A stretch of DNA of 42,875 bases from Verrucomicrobiales bacterium (GTDB taxonomy: Bacteria; Verrucomicrobiota; Verrucomicrobiia; Verrucomicrobiales; DEV007). The stretch covers positions 1 through 42,875 of the forward strand of contig JAPYUT010000034.1 in assembly GCA_029940475.1 (NCBI GenBank). Reading direction: 5' to 3'. The notes beneath the pieces are model-generated. The model was given only the letters and a program-made list of their open reading frames with translations. It did not search any database and had not been told where the DNA came from. The translations under genes and the position numbers were made by a program. Shown piece after piece: positions 17,178 to 26,889 of this stretch. Every line of letters begins with the position of its first letter. Within the stretch, counting starts at the first letter, position 1.

Positions 17178-19141
17178 TCAAAGCGCAATGGCGCAGGGGC
17201 GTTTGAGGATTTCTCTCCTGCTTCTGATTTCGTTAATGTAAGGCTCTCGGAACTTGGCAAAACGTCATCAAGAAGCCGGTTGATGCCTTTCTCGGCATAC
17301 ATGCTGTTAGGGTAAATGCGCTTGGCTTTAAGGTAGTAGGTAAGTCCCATTCCGGAATGGCCTCCATCTTCAAGGGTTTTCGCTTTACCAAGAATCTTAA
17401 CAAACTCGGTAACCTTTAATGTAAGTGCCGTGAGCAGTTGGTTAAGTTCAATGTCATCACCGGAATCAACGGATGCTTCTTTGGCCAATTCCCATGCGCC
17501 CCATGGATCATTTTTTTCGGCTAACCCCTCGATCTTCGCCAACTTGAACTGAAGATCCATTACTCCGCCAAGGACGCGTTCCAGTTGTTCTTTGCGCTGC
17601 GGGTCATTCTGGACTGCGGCGATAAATCGTCCCTGCTGTTTCATGATCTCCCTGTGATTATTCTGGGAGAGAAGTGTATCAAGTTGGTTGAGGGTTGTAA
17701 CCTGAACATCCGCCACCGAGGCAAACAACTCGTTCTGCTCCTTGATTTGCGGGTTAAGGGGCCATGCCTCAATTGCCATCCGCATTTGTCGACTGTATTC
17801 CTCCATGTCATTTTTCTGCGCGGCGATCTTGGCTTGAGCAAGGCTGGTGTCGCTCATGTTCGTGTAAAACTGTATGCCGGCCTTGGCCTTCGAGTAATTG
17901 AAATCCTTTGCTCCATTGCGCATTCTTTCAACAACTTCATCGGCGGTTTTGTAGTCGCGAACCTCCATTGCGCTAAGTAATGCGTCGGCATCCTGAACAA
18001 AGCGCTGGACTTTTTGTTTTGAATCGCGGTCAAGAGTGCGGATCCGCGGCAAATACTCACCGATGAAGAATGACTCAGCCAGACGCTTGGATGCACTTTC
18101 AAGCTCGTCTTTCTCGACGAGGAATTCAAATGCCCGAACTCCCTCGTCAACATCGCGAACAACCTCATTGGCAAACATGTCAAGGGAGCTGACAGTTGGA
18201 CTCACCCCGAGTCCCTTAGCCAGCATCTTATCGGCATCAGAGCCCTCCTTGATTTCAATGACGCCGTCGCCATCATGAAAGAGGCGGCGATATATGCGTG
18301 AGGCAATGAGGACGTGTTCCCAGCGTCGCTGGACGGCAAACTGCAGGATAAGTGCCTGGTATTCAACCTTAGCCTGTATCTCGGATATCCCAATTTTAGC
18401 CTTATTGGCAATCTTGATGGCTTCAATTTCCGCCAGTCGCTGAAAATATCCGGCGACTCTGCCGGTATTGGAAACCGCTTTCCCGGTGTTTTGGCTGCCA
18501 CCTTTGCCCTCACCTTTTGCGCCCCCTCGCCTTTTCTCCGCTTCATCAATGAGATCTTCGGAGGTGGCAACCTCAACGTTCCAGTGCAGGCCTTTTTTCT
18601 CACGTTCCAGTGAAGTGTTGGTTAGCGCCAAAGCTACGGCGTTCTTTTGTCCGTGATAGACGCCAAGAATTGCCTGTGAGAGTGAATCGCAAAGGTTTGC
18701 ATCGATTCGATAACGGGAGGCCCGGGGGAGCAGGGCGACGGCATCCTGGAGGTGTGTGCGACCGGCTTTGTGCGGAGAGAGCTGGCCAAGAATTTCCTTG
18801 ATGACGGCACGGTATTCATCGTCTTCTCCGGCATCGTCTGCCTGGGTGTTGAGGTATTTCTCAAAGCGTGCACGCATCAGGCGGTTGTTGGTGACATTCC
18901 AGTTCTGCCCATCCCAACTGAAAATCTCAGTGCCGGGGTTGAAGACCGGGATATCGGTGCCCAGAAACGGTTTGTTCTGTTTCGCGGGTTCGCGATTGAC
19001 TACCGTTGTACTGCCGGGCTGGGTGGTTGTTGTGGATTTCGCTCCACCTTTGCCATTGGGGCCGGTAAGGACCTGGGAATGACCCTCGCTGAAAAACAAG
19101 CAAAGGGTTATTGTTACCAGGCTGCAGGAATTTGGGCTCAT
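17174..19141 (-). CDS. Exported helical-repeat protein, unknown function
   Basis: 655 residues. A signal peptide (about 1-23, TITLCLFF core, cut near HSQ) is followed by a Gly/Thr/Pro linker, then a WDGQNWNVTNNRLMRARFEKYLN segment and a long, almost entirely helical region to residue about 620. The helices look like degenerate TPR or coiled-coil units (for example AKAKTLEDGGHSGMG-LTYYLKAKRIYP near the C-terminus). A Lys/Gly-rich stretch (RRGGAKGEGKGG) lies near residue 210. I do not recognise a named family; it resembles lineage-restricted Verrucomicrobiota proteins. The 141-residue membrane protein gene ends 22 bp upstream of its start, so the two are probably cotranscribed and may act together in the envelope. 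Confidence 0.7.
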   Translation of the reverse strand: MSPNSCSLVTITLCLFFSEGHSQVLTGPNGKGGAKSTTTTQPGSTTVVNREPAKQNKPFLGTDIPVFNPGTEIFSWDGQNWNVTNNRLMRARFEKYLNTQADDAGEDDEYRAVIKEILGQLSPHKAGRTHLQDAVALLPRASRYRIDANLCDSLSQAILGVYHGQKNAVALALTNTSLEREKKGLHWNVEVATSEDLIDEAEKRRGGAKGEGKGGSQNTGKAVSNTGRVAGYFQRLAEIEAIKIANKAKIGISEIQAKVEYQALILQFAVQRRWEHVLIASRIYRRLFHDGDGVIEIKEGSDADKMLAKGLGVSPTVSSLDMFANEVVRDVDEGVRAFEFLVEKDELESASKRLAESFFIGEYLPRIRTLDRDSKQKVQRFVQDADALLSAMEVRDYKTADEVVERMRNGAKDFNYSKAKAGIQFYTNMSDTSLAQAKIAAQKNDMEEYSRQMRMAIEAWPLNPQIKEQNELFASVADVQVTTLNQLDTLLSQNNHREIMKQQGRFIAAVQNDPQRKEQLERVLGGVMDLQFKLAKIEGLAEKNDPWGAWELAKEASVDSGDDIELNQLLTALTLKVTEFVKILGKAKTLEDGGHSGMGLTYYLKAKRIYPNSMYAEKGINRLLDDVLPSSESLTLTKSEAGEKSSNAPAPLRFD

Positions 19142-19163
19142 GGCAAGTTTAGTTTAGGATGAT

Positions 19164-19589
19164 TCAGGATCGGACAAGTTCGCGGGCGACAAGGAATTGT
19201 TTCTCGGCCACTTCGACTTTAAAGGTGAAGCGATCACCGACATTGATGCTCAAATCTTTAAATTTCTTGGGCACGATAATTGGCAGGCTTTCCTTGGTAG
19301 CTCCCTGTTCAATGTAAACTGACACAACCTGTCCGCGTTCTCGTGTCCAGCGCAGCTTTTCATCAATTGTTCCGGTGACGCGCCAAACAGTACCGCCCAT
19401 GCTGTTGCCACTGGTAATATAATCGGTGATATCGAGTTCGCTCACCGATCGCATGGATTGGCTGGAATTACCCGAGCTGAAAAATTTGGAGGTGAAGCTC
19501 AGCACTGCTAGCAAACCAACACCTGCCAGCACAATCGCGATGCATGTGATTTGGATTGGGCTGAGCCCCTGTCGTGCACGGCGAGCCAT
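19164..19589 (-). CDS. Small membrane-anchored protein with a beta-rich domain, unknown function
   Basis: 141 residues. A basic N-terminus (MARRARQG) and one membrane helix (ITCIAIVLAGVGLLAVLSF, about 13-32) precede a domain with alternating strands: ELDITDYITSG, GTVWRVTGTIDEKLRW, QVVSVYIE, LPIIVPKKF, DRFTFKVEVAEKQFLVARELVR. The strand pattern and the final RELVR resemble an OB-fold, but I cannot name the family. It is directly upstream of the 655-residue orphan, 22 bp apart, and 92 bp downstream of the ABC transporter gene. No Shine-Dalgarno is visible. Confidence 0.65.
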   Translation of the reverse strand: MARRARQGLSPIQITCIAIVLAGVGLLAVLSFTSKFFSSGNSSQSMRSVSELDITDYITSGNSMGGTVWRVTGTIDEKLRWTRERGQVVSVYIEQGATKESLPIIVPKKFKDLSINVGDRFTFKVEVAEKQFLVARELVRS

Positions 19590-19681
19590 AACTTATAAGC
19601 TATATCAAGATAGGTGCGTTCGGGTCAATTGCCAAACGACTATACAGAAACTTTGAAGCGCGGGGTAGCGCGATCCGCATT

Positions 19682-21478
19682 TCAATGCCATCGGTGGCGC
19701 TTTGCGCCGATATAGGCGGCGGTTATACCGGCTGTTATATGCAGAGTCAAAATAGTAAAGCAAACGCTTGTTGCCAGCAGGGATGTGTCTTCTGTGACGA
19801 CATTGATTGCCTGGCTGAAATTACCGTCCTTCATGAGGTCGAGGCTTCCGGACCATCCCCAGTAGGCTGAGATGAAGGTTCGAGTGACGGGTTCCAGCCA
19901 GTGAGGAAGGGAGAGCACTGCACCGGAGAGTGGCAACTGGAACCCCACAAGGTAGATGCTCAGTAGTGATGACTGCTCGGGGGTACGCATCATGCCGGAG
20001 ATTCCCAGGCATATTGAAGTCATTGCTGCATTCACAAGGATCAGGATAATAAGGCGGCCGACAAGGTCACCCGGCAGCGAGGGAATCAAGAACTCCACAA
20101 AGATTCCCATCCAGACTGACTGAATGACAACAAGTGTCGCCAGAAAGAAGATCTTGCTGGCGATGTAGCTGGAGACATGTAGCCCTGCAAATTTCTCCTT
20201 CTCAAAAATCAGGCGTTCTCCGGCGATTTCACGAGCGGAGTTATTTGACCCCATCAAGGTCAGCAGGATGACTTGAAACATTACCAGTCCGGAAAGCAGG
20301 CCACCGATTTTAAGATGATTCGTGGTTACTTCCATCTGTGTGCCTATTTGTTCCAGGGGGTTCACGGAACTTAAACTCGGGAGGTGCCTGGGTTGGGGAA
20401 CCCCATCAAGTCCGAAGATAACGACCAGCAGGGGGAAACCGAATAGCATTGCGAGATGGAGGAGGATTTGCGTCCGGTCCCGGAAGAATATTTTCCAGCG
20501 TCGTGACAATAGGACTTGCAACTGTGCAAGACGACCTGGTATTGCGGTCGGCATAGAGTCTTGACCGGGTTTGCTTGCCCCGGCTTCATTGTCAGCTTTG
20601 TTGCCCTGATAATATGAGCATCGATGCTTGTCCCATGACTTGTGCCACTGTGCCGAGCTGCGCTTTGCCAGGGTTGGATAGATATTTTCAGCACTGTCCA
20701 CACTGAAGTAGTGGGTCATTCGCGCCGGAGGACCGTGATAGACGACGTGGCCCTGGAAAAGGACAAGGACAGTGTCGTAGAGTTCAAGGTTGCTCAGGCT
20801 GTGCGTCACGTTTACCACGATACGATCACCGTCATTGGCAAGGTGGTGCATTAGCTGGACGATTTCCTGCTCGGATTTCGGATCCAATCCACTGGTAACC
20901 TCGTCACACAGCAAAAGTGTAGGGTTGCTGGCAAGTTCAAGAGCTAATCCCAATCTTCGCTTCTGCCCGCCTGAGAGGACTCCCACGCGTCGATCTCTGA
21001 GTTCCTTCATGCCAACCTGGCTGAGCACGTGGTCGCGCATGGCCTTCATCTTTTTGCGTGATCCTGAGCGAACCCGGAGGCGTACGGCACTCTCTATACT
21101 TTCCTCAACGCTTAACTCGTCGAAAGCAATACTGAACTGCGGAACATAGCCTATCTCGGCCGGAGACAGGTCCTCTTCTTCGGCGAGATTGCGCCCGTTC
21201 CAGAATATGTTGCCGCTACTTTCCTCATTGAGTCCCGCGATAACCCGCAGCAGAGTGGTTTTCCCGCAACCGGAAGGGCCAACAATGGCCATAAAGTGAC
21301 CGGGATTGACGTGAATTGTCGCATCGCTGATAAGTTCAATTTTCTCATCTCCCTTATCGATGGTATAACAGATTTTCTCGAGGCTGAGCACTGGATCGTG
21401 GTGGTTGTGTCTAACGGGGTATACATAAACCCTTAAAACGCACACAGGCAAAGGCGGAAAAAAAAGTCGAAAGGTCAT
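19682..21478 (-). CDS. ABCG-like half transporter: N-terminal ATPase fused to ABC-2 permease
   Basis: 598 residues as drawn. The ATPase half has Walker A GPSGCGKTT (67-75), signature LSGGQKRR, Walker B LLLCDEVTSGLD and the H-loop NVTHSLS; the permease half (about 340-598) has six hydrophobic segments and an RRWKIFFRDRTQIL entry as in ABC-2/ABCG permeases. The ATPase-first order within one chain is that of the ABCG (White) group, so it probably works as a homodimeric exporter; the cargo is unknown. The first 28 residues look non-conserved, and a GTG at about 21391 just before LSLEKICYTID is a plausible true start. A charged linker (about 290-325) joins the halves. Confidence 0.88.
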   Translation of the reverse strand: MTFRLFFPPLPVCVLRVYVYPVRHNHHDPVLSLEKICYTIDKGDEKIELISDATIHVNPGHFMAIVGPSGCGKTTLLRVIAGLNEESSGNIFWNGRNLAEEEDLSPAEIGYVPQFSIAFDELSVEESIESAVRLRVRSGSRKKMKAMRDHVLSQVGMKELRDRRVGVLSGGQKRRLGLALELASNPTLLLCDEVTSGLDPKSEQEIVQLMHHLANDGDRIVVNVTHSLSNLELYDTVLVLFQGHVVYHGPPARMTHYFSVDSAENIYPTLAKRSSAQWHKSWDKHRCSYYQGNKADNEAGASKPGQDSMPTAIPGRLAQLQVLLSRRWKIFFRDRTQILLHLAMLFGFPLLVVIFGLDGVPQPRHLPSLSSVNPLEQIGTQMEVTTNHLKIGGLLSGLVMFQVILLTLMGSNNSAREIAGERLIFEKEKFAGLHVSSYIASKIFFLATLVVIQSVWMGIFVEFLIPSLPGDLVGRLIILILVNAAMTSICLGISGMMRTPEQSSLLSIYLVGFQLPLSGAVLSLPHWLEPVTRTFISAYWGWSGSLDLMKDGNFSQAINVVTEDTSLLATSVCFTILTLHITAGITAAYIGAKRHRWH

Positions 21479-21539
21479 GCAGGGGCGAGTAACCTAGGGT
21501 ACGAAGTGCGCAGGGTGCTTTGCTCAACGAACTTATTGA

Positions 21540-23255
21540 ATGGCTCGAAGGCGCAAAAGACGATCGACAAAAGGCAATAAAAGACTGGGTCGTCGGTTAC
21601 TTGCTGTAGCGACGGTAGTGTTTGTATTGATCGTTGTTGGCGGGTTCATCGTGTTACTCTCGCTTCGTTCCTACCTTCATAGTGACAAGTTCCGCGGACT
21701 TGTCAGTGAAGAGGTTTCCGAAGTTTTTAATGCGGATGGCGAATTTTCCGATTTCCAGTGGACCGGAATGACTGCTTACACGGATCTTTTTAGCGCTAAG
21801 GGTTACCGGAATGCAGTTTTTTCCAGGGCTAGGGCCGACAGCATCAGGGCAAGTGTTAACTTTGGTGCGGTGTGGCATCGGGTTTGGGAAATTACGGATA
21901 TCGATGTTAATCGATTGAATGTTCTTATTACCCAGGAGGAGAAATCCAAGCGCGATGCAGCACGCAGGCCTGAAGCAGAGAAAGTTGATGACTTAGTCGA
22001 GGAGTCCGGCGAGGGCTGGCTCAGTGCTTTTTTCCCGAAACGTGTAGAGGTTAAACGCGCGGGGATTGCCGAATTGAATTTTGATTATCGTGCGGATAAC
22101 GTAAATATTTACGGGCGCGGGACAGTGCTTGAAATCAAGCCAACAACGGTACCTGGGATTTATCGGGTTGTTGCCGGGCATGGAAGTATTAGCAAGCCCG
22201 GGCAACCCACCCTTGATCTGGACGGGGCTGAGATTCGTGCGGGTAAGAGCAGGGTAATAATTGATCGGGCCGCATTCAGTTTATTTGGCAATTCCAGGCT
22301 TGGTTTTACCGGCGAAGTTGGATTTCCCGGGGATAACTCCCCGATGCTTGATCTAAAGGCGGTTTTGCGAAATGTTCCGGCCAAGGAAATCCTGCCCGAA
22401 GATTGGGTAAAGCGTCTTAAAGGCATCGTTGAAGCCGATGTTGATATCAACGGCATGGTGGGGAGGGAAGGTTCCGAGGGGGTGGTAATGGCAGGTGAAG
22501 CAAGACTTAAAGATGGAGTTTTTGAGGCTATGCCGATACTTGACCGCATTGATGAGATGCTGGGATCCAGTCGATTCCGGCGACTTTCCTTTAATGATTT
22601 CAAGGTGAATTTTAAGCGTCAGGGAAAAATCACGCAGATTGAGGATTATTATATACTTTCCTCAGGCACGGCATGCCTGAAGGGAAGGGCTGTTCTCAGT
22701 GACGACGCGAATCCTGTCGGCATCTATATGCTGGGGATTACTCCTGATGTCATTAAGTGGTTGCCGCTCATTAAGAAATCGATCGTGGAGGAGGTGTTTT
22801 CATATGGGCGGGATGAAGCTTTTGCGATAGTTTTTGATTCATCACAATCCTCTGTAGAGAAACCGCCGGAGGGTTTTCGATGGGCTGTTTGCCGGATTAA
22901 TCCGGAGGCTCCTGATCCATTCACTGCTGATATTCGTGAGCAATTCCTCAGTAGGGGAGGGCTTGCGTTATGGGCAGAGCTGGCCGGCGCTGGAGAAAGG
23001 GGATTGCAGGCCATTGGGCTGCTTGTCAACCGAGCCAGGGGAAAAGGCGTCGATTTGATGACTCTTCTTGCGAATGATGGCGAGGAGGGTGAGGGGGGAT
23101 TGCTTGGCAATGAGAATTTGATGAGGGTGGCCAGGGAACTTGACGTTGAAAGCGCGATGAGGAAAATTTTTGGGGGCCTTGGTGAGGGAGTGAGTGAAAT
23201 TCCCGGCACATTACTGCGAACCGGGACCGAAATCCTGGACGGATTAATCCCATAG
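21540..23255 (+). CDS. AsmA-like inner-membrane-anchored protein
   Basis: 571 residues. A strongly basic N-terminus (MARRRKRRSTKGNKR) and one membrane helix (about 19-43) are followed by a long beta-strand-rich periplasmic part with repeating strand patterns (LFSAKGYRNAVFSRARADSIRA, LDLKAVLRNVPAKEILP, LSFNDFKVNFKRQGKITQIEDYYILSS). This is the layout of the AsmA/TamB-like superfamily, whose members are linked to lipid transport and outer-membrane assembly. The final 90 residues (about 480-571) are predicted helical, unlike typical AsmA C-termini. It stands alone between the divergent ABC transporter gene, 61 bp away, and the nucleoside transporter gene, 53 bp away. Superfamily assignment likely; role inferred. 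Confidence 0.7.
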   Translation: MARRRKRRSTKGNKRLGRRLLAVATVVFVLIVVGGFIVLLSLRSYLHSDKFRGLVSEEVSEVFNADGEFSDFQWTGMTAYTDLFSAKGYRNAVFSRARADSIRASVNFGAVWHRVWEITDIDVNRLNVLITQEEKSKRDAARRPEAEKVDDLVEESGEGWLSAFFPKRVEVKRAGIAELNFDYRADNVNIYGRGTVLEIKPTTVPGIYRVVAGHGSISKPGQPTLDLDGAEIRAGKSRVIIDRAAFSLFGNSRLGFTGEVGFPGDNSPMLDLKAVLRNVPAKEILPEDWVKRLKGIVEADVDINGMVGREGSEGVVMAGEARLKDGVFEAMPILDRIDEMLGSSRFRRLSFNDFKVNFKRQGKITQIEDYYILSSGTACLKGRAVLSDDANPVGIYMLGITPDVIKWLPLIKKSIVEEVFSYGRDEAFAIVFDSSQSSVEKPPEGFRWAVCRINPEAPDPFTADIREQFLSRGGLALWAELAGAGERGLQAIGLLVNRARGKGVDLMTLLANDGEEGEGGLLGNENLMRVARELDVESAMRKIFGGLGEGVSEIPGTLLRTGTEILDGLIP

Positions 23256-23308
23256 CGGTTTGAACTGTCATTGACCGTCCCTTTCCGGGTAGGTAATCTG
23301 TTTTTTAT

Positions 23309-24664
23309 ATGGAAATTATTGGCTACGTGATGCGGGCCGTGATCGGCATTGTGACCTTGCTTGGGATTGCTTATTGCCTCAGTTCTGATCGCAACCGGAT
23401 CAATTGGCGGGTCGTTGCAGGAGGCTTGCTGCTGCAGTTTTTGATCGCTGCTCTTTTACTGGGTAATGTGCCCGGCGTCGCCGTAATATTTGAAGCGTTG
23501 TCAAAATTCTTTGTCGCTCTTTTCGGGTTTGCAATGAGTGGCTCTGAATTTGTGTTTGGGGTACTTGGCAACCCGCAAACAATAGCAGAGGAATTTGGCA
23601 CTGAGCGCAGCTTCGTGTTTGCTTTTCATGCCCTGCCGATGATCATATTTTTCTCCGCGCTTTCCTCGCTGCTTTACTACATGGGGATCCTTCAGAGAAT
23701 CGTGAAAGTTCTCGCGTGGGCAATGAGCAGGATGATGAAACTCTCCGGAGCTGAGAGCCTTGCTGCGGCGGCCAATGTGTTCGTGGGGCAGACGGAAGCG
23801 CCCCTTATCATAAAGCCTTATATAGCGGGGATGACTCGCTCAGAGCTTACCGCGCTGATGGTGGGCGGAATGGCAACGATTGCGGGTTCGGTATTTGGAG
23901 CGTATGTGTTTTTTCTGGGCGGCGGCGATGAGCATGAAATGCAATTATTCGGCAAAGTTCTGCTTTGCGCTTCACTGATGAATGCGCCCGCGGCACTGCT
24001 TATCGCCAAGATCCTGGTCCCGGAGACCGGACAGGTGAACCGCGACCTTAATGTATCCCGGGACAGAATCGGAACCAACGCTATCGATGCGGTTGCCAAC
24101 GGCACGAGTGAGGGACTGAAACTTGCGCTGAATGTGGCGGCGATGCTTATTGCGTTTATCGCCATCATCACGATGTTTAATTTCATGCTTGGTTCATGGC
24201 TGGGTGTGATTCCCCTCCCGGGAGAGGATGACAACATCAACGGCTGGGTAGCAAAGGTCAGTGGCGGAGCTTTTGAATCACTGTCACTGGAGGCGATGTG
24301 TGGATTTGTGTTTGCCCCGGTTGCCTGGATTATCGGTGTTGGCGGTGATGAAATCCTGAAAGTCGGGCAACTCATCGGGATTAAGGTTATTGCCAACGAG
24401 TTTGTAGCTTTCGGAAATCTCGGAGATTTGAAAGCGACGGGCAGCTTGAGTGCGCATGCGATTTTCCTCTCGACCTTTGCGCTTTGCGGTTTTGCCAATT
24501 TCGCCTCGATTGGCATTCAGATTGGCGGGATAGGCGGGCTTGCCCCGGAGAGACGGGCAGACATTGCGTCACTTGGAATAAAGGCCCTGCTTGGCGGTAC
24601 TTTGGCGAGTCTGCTTTCTGCCGCGGTGGCTGGAATATTTTATGGCGCAGGATTTATCAATTAG
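23309..24664 (+). CDS. Concentrative nucleoside transporter (CNT/NupC family)
   Basis: 451 residues with about ten membrane segments. The CNT signatures GQTEAPLIIKPY (family G-Q-T/S-E-A-P motif) and FESLSLEAMCGFVFAPVAWIIG, then KVIANEFVAF (N-E-F) and ALCGFANFASIGIQIGGIG, are all present. The family imports nucleosides with Na+ or H+. The variable inserted stretch around PLPGEDDNINGW (about 310) is typical of the larger members. It follows the AsmA-like gene by 53 bp and converges on rpoD with 79 bp between stops. Specificity cannot be read from sequence. Confidence 0.94.
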   Translation: MEIIGYVMRAVIGIVTLLGIAYCLSSDRNRINWRVVAGGLLLQFLIAALLLGNVPGVAVIFEALSKFFVALFGFAMSGSEFVFGVLGNPQTIAEEFGTERSFVFAFHALPMIIFFSALSSLLYYMGILQRIVKVLAWAMSRMMKLSGAESLAAAANVFVGQTEAPLIIKPYIAGMTRSELTALMVGGMATIAGSVFGAYVFFLGGGDEHEMQLFGKVLLCASLMNAPAALLIAKILVPETGQVNRDLNVSRDRIGTNAIDAVANGTSEGLKLALNVAAMLIAFIAIITMFNFMLGSWLGVIPLPGEDDNINGWVAKVSGGAFESLSLEAMCGFVFAPVAWIIGVGGDEILKVGQLIGIKVIANEFVAFGNLGDLKATGSLSAHAIFLSTFALCGFANFASIGIQIGGIGGLAPERRADIASLGIKALLGGTLASLLSAAVAGIFYGAGFIN

Positions 24665-24743
24665 CTTAATTGCAACGTAAGCCTGAAATACAGCCACCTG
24701 TACGCCTAGTGACTCCTGGCACTGCTCATTTTGAGAACTAGAC

Positions 24744-26840
24744 CTAGACGTAGGACATCTCGATGAAGCCCTCAAGCTTGCGAATACGAGTCGGATGGCG
24801 CATTTTACGAAGCGCTTTAGCCTCTATCTGGCGAATGCGCTCGCGGGTGACTTCAAATTGTTGGCCGACTTCCTCCAGAGTGCGGGTGTATCCGTCGAGC
24901 AGGCCGAAGCGTTGCTCAAGCACCGCTCGCTCCCTTTCGCTGAGTGTATCAAGCACATCTTTAATCTTTGATCTGAGTAGAGTGAATCCGGTTTTCTCCA
25001 TCGGATTCTCGGCTTTCACGTCCTCAATGAAATCACCAAAGCAGGTGTCATCGCTATCCCCTACCGGTGCCTGCAGCGAAATTGGCTGTTGCGCCATCTT
25101 AAGGACGGCACGAACCCGCTGCACAGGCAGGTGAATCTCCTCGGCAATCTCGTCGTCAGATGGCTCCCTGCCATATTCCTGAACCAGTTGCTTTTGGACC
25201 CGCATCAGTTTGTTAATCGTTTCTATCATATGTACCGGGATGCGGATAGTGCGTGCCTGATCTGCAATAGAACGCGTGATAGCCTGCCTAATCCACCATG
25301 TTGCGTAGGTGGAGAACTTGTAGCCACGCTGGTATTCAAATTTCTCGACTGCCTTCATCAAGCCCATATTTCCTTCCTGGATCAGATCAAGGAAGGAAAG
25401 TCCGCGGTTGGTGTATTTTTTTGCTATGGAAATAACCAGGCGCAGGTTTGCCTCAACCATTTCTGACTTGGCGCACACTGCTGCTTTTATCCACTTGCAA
25501 AGTTCCTTGTAGTTGGACTTGTATTGCTCGGGATTGTGCCATGCATTCAGGCAATACTCGTTGAATTGTAAGTTGGCATCCGCATTTGAATTAGCGCGCG
25601 TTGCATTGTGTTCAAGTCGTTGAAATTCTGTGTGGTAATCACTGACTTTATCCAAAAATTCTTCGAGAACCTTTTCCTTGTAGTGGAAGCGCTTGTAAGC
25701 TCTCCCTAGCTTGGAAATTAATGAATCAAAGGTTTGTTCTAGTTTTTTCTTTGAGCGAACTTTTGGCTTTTGAAGTTTCCGATAGGTGCTGCCGGTCTCA
25801 ATGTGAGTATCCTCAACTTGCTTAACGAGGCGCTTGACCCCCTTTATATAGCGCTCCCTGCTGCTTATCTCCTTGTCAGAAATTACGCGGTCGAATCTCT
25901 CGGCGCCGCCAACCAGCCGATCGGCGATTTTAAGGTATAGTTCGCTGGCAAAACCAAAGCGGTGGAGCAATTTGTGCGCGTTATTTTCTGCGGTTTCAAT
26001 GCGTTTTGAGATTTCAACTTCTTCCTCGCGGGTCAGAAGGGGAACCTGCCCCATCTGCTTGAGATACATTCGTACCGGGTCGTCAAGAATGTCTAGTTTG
26101 GTGTCGACTTTCTGTGATTCTCCGTCTGCCTGTTGTTTTTGCTTCCGGATTTCGCTGACTTTATCAACTTGCGAGGCATCGATAATGTCAAATTCCATGT
26201 TGTTGAGTCTGGAAATGACATCATCAAGAAGCGATCCATCTGATGCGGATGCAGGCAGGGCTTCATTGACGTCATCAAAGGTCAGGTAGTCCTGTTGCTT
26301 TGCCAGCTTAATCAATTCTCGAATCTTCTCCTGAATTCTCGGGGAGTCGATGGTCAGTGCTGAGTCTTTTGCCGTTATTTGCCCGTTTGATCTGGCGGCG
26401 GATAAATGACCTGAGGTGAGGTTCCTTGCTTCAGCGTTTTTCCTGGGACGGCCACGGGGGCGCTTAATTCGAGGGTCTCCAGTAATGCCGTGGTTGGCGA
26501 GGATCTTTACGCGCAATTCCTCCTCTTCTTTGGTCGGGCGACCCCGTCTCCGCTTGGGAAGATCAATAATCCCTTTAACCGTTTCAACTTTTTCCATTTC
26601 AATGACGATGCCATTGACGGTTATGTCAGTTGAAATTGCTGATGCTTTTTGATTTTTTTTCCGGGTCTTGGCAACCGGTTCACCTGCAGCTTTCTTCAGC
26701 TTAATGGCTTTACGGTTTGCTGTGCGAGGTTTAGGCGGGCTCTTCACGATTTTTTTTGCATTTTTAGATGACTTTGGTTTTGGTGAAGGCCTCTTTTTTG
26801 TGGAGGTCTGATTTGATGAGGTGGATGTTTTGCCCGGCAT
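24744..26840 (-). CDS. rpoD: Primary RNA polymerase sigma factor with AT-hook N-terminus
   Basis: 698 residues. Region 1.2 ([21 protein letters not shown]), region 2 ([46 protein letters not shown] with the -10-recognition [10 protein letters not shown]), region 3 and region 4 ([30 protein letters not shown]) are complete and group-1 like. In place of an acidic region 1.1 head, residues 1-70 are Lys/Ser/Pro-rich, and two AT-hook cores, RRRGRP (97-102) and KRPRGRP (126-132), follow. The first hook is preceded by a strand-like segment. The gene follows dnaG by 49 bp, the classical dnaG-rpoD arrangement. The start ATG has no Shine-Dalgarno. Confidence 0.96.
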   Translation of the reverse strand: MPGKTSTSSNQTSTKKRPSPKPKSSKNAKKIVKSPPKPRTANRKAIKLKKAAGEPVAKTRKKNQKASAISTDITVNGIVIEMEKVETVKGIIDLPKRRRGRPTKEEEELRVKILANHGITGDPRIKRPRGRPRKNAEARNLTSGHLSAARSNGQITAKDSALTIDSPRIQEKIRELIKLAKQQDYLTFDDVNEALPASASDGSLLDDVISRLNNMEFDIIDASQVDKVSEIRKQKQQADGESQKVDTKLDILDDPVRMYLKQMGQVPLLTREEEVEISKRIETAENNAHKLLHRFGFASELYLKIADRLVGGAERFDRVISDKEISSRERYIKGVKRLVKQVEDTHIETGSTYRKLQKPKVRSKKKLEQTFDSLISKLGRAYKRFHYKEKVLEEFLDKVSDYHTEFQRLEHNATRANSNADANLQFNEYCLNAWHNPEQYKSNYKELCKWIKAAVCAKSEMVEANLRLVISIAKKYTNRGLSFLDLIQEGNMGLMKAVEKFEYQRGYKFSTYATWWIRQAITRSIADQARTIRIPVHMIETINKLMRVQKQLVQEYGREPSDDEIAEEIHLPVQRVRAVLKMAQQPISLQAPVGDSDDTCFGDFIEDVKAENPMEKTGFTLLRSKIKDVLDTLSERERAVLEQRFGLLDGYTRTLEEVGQQFEVTRERIRQIEAKALRKMRHPTRIRKLEGFIEMSYV

Positions 26841-26889
26841 TATTAAGTTGTGAGTTTCAAGTTTGGGGAACGAAGAAACTCTTATCGAT

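Noticed and set aside
23818..24516. 232-codon minus-strand open frame
   Set aside because: It is antisense to the nucleoside transporter, whose membrane motifs are intact.
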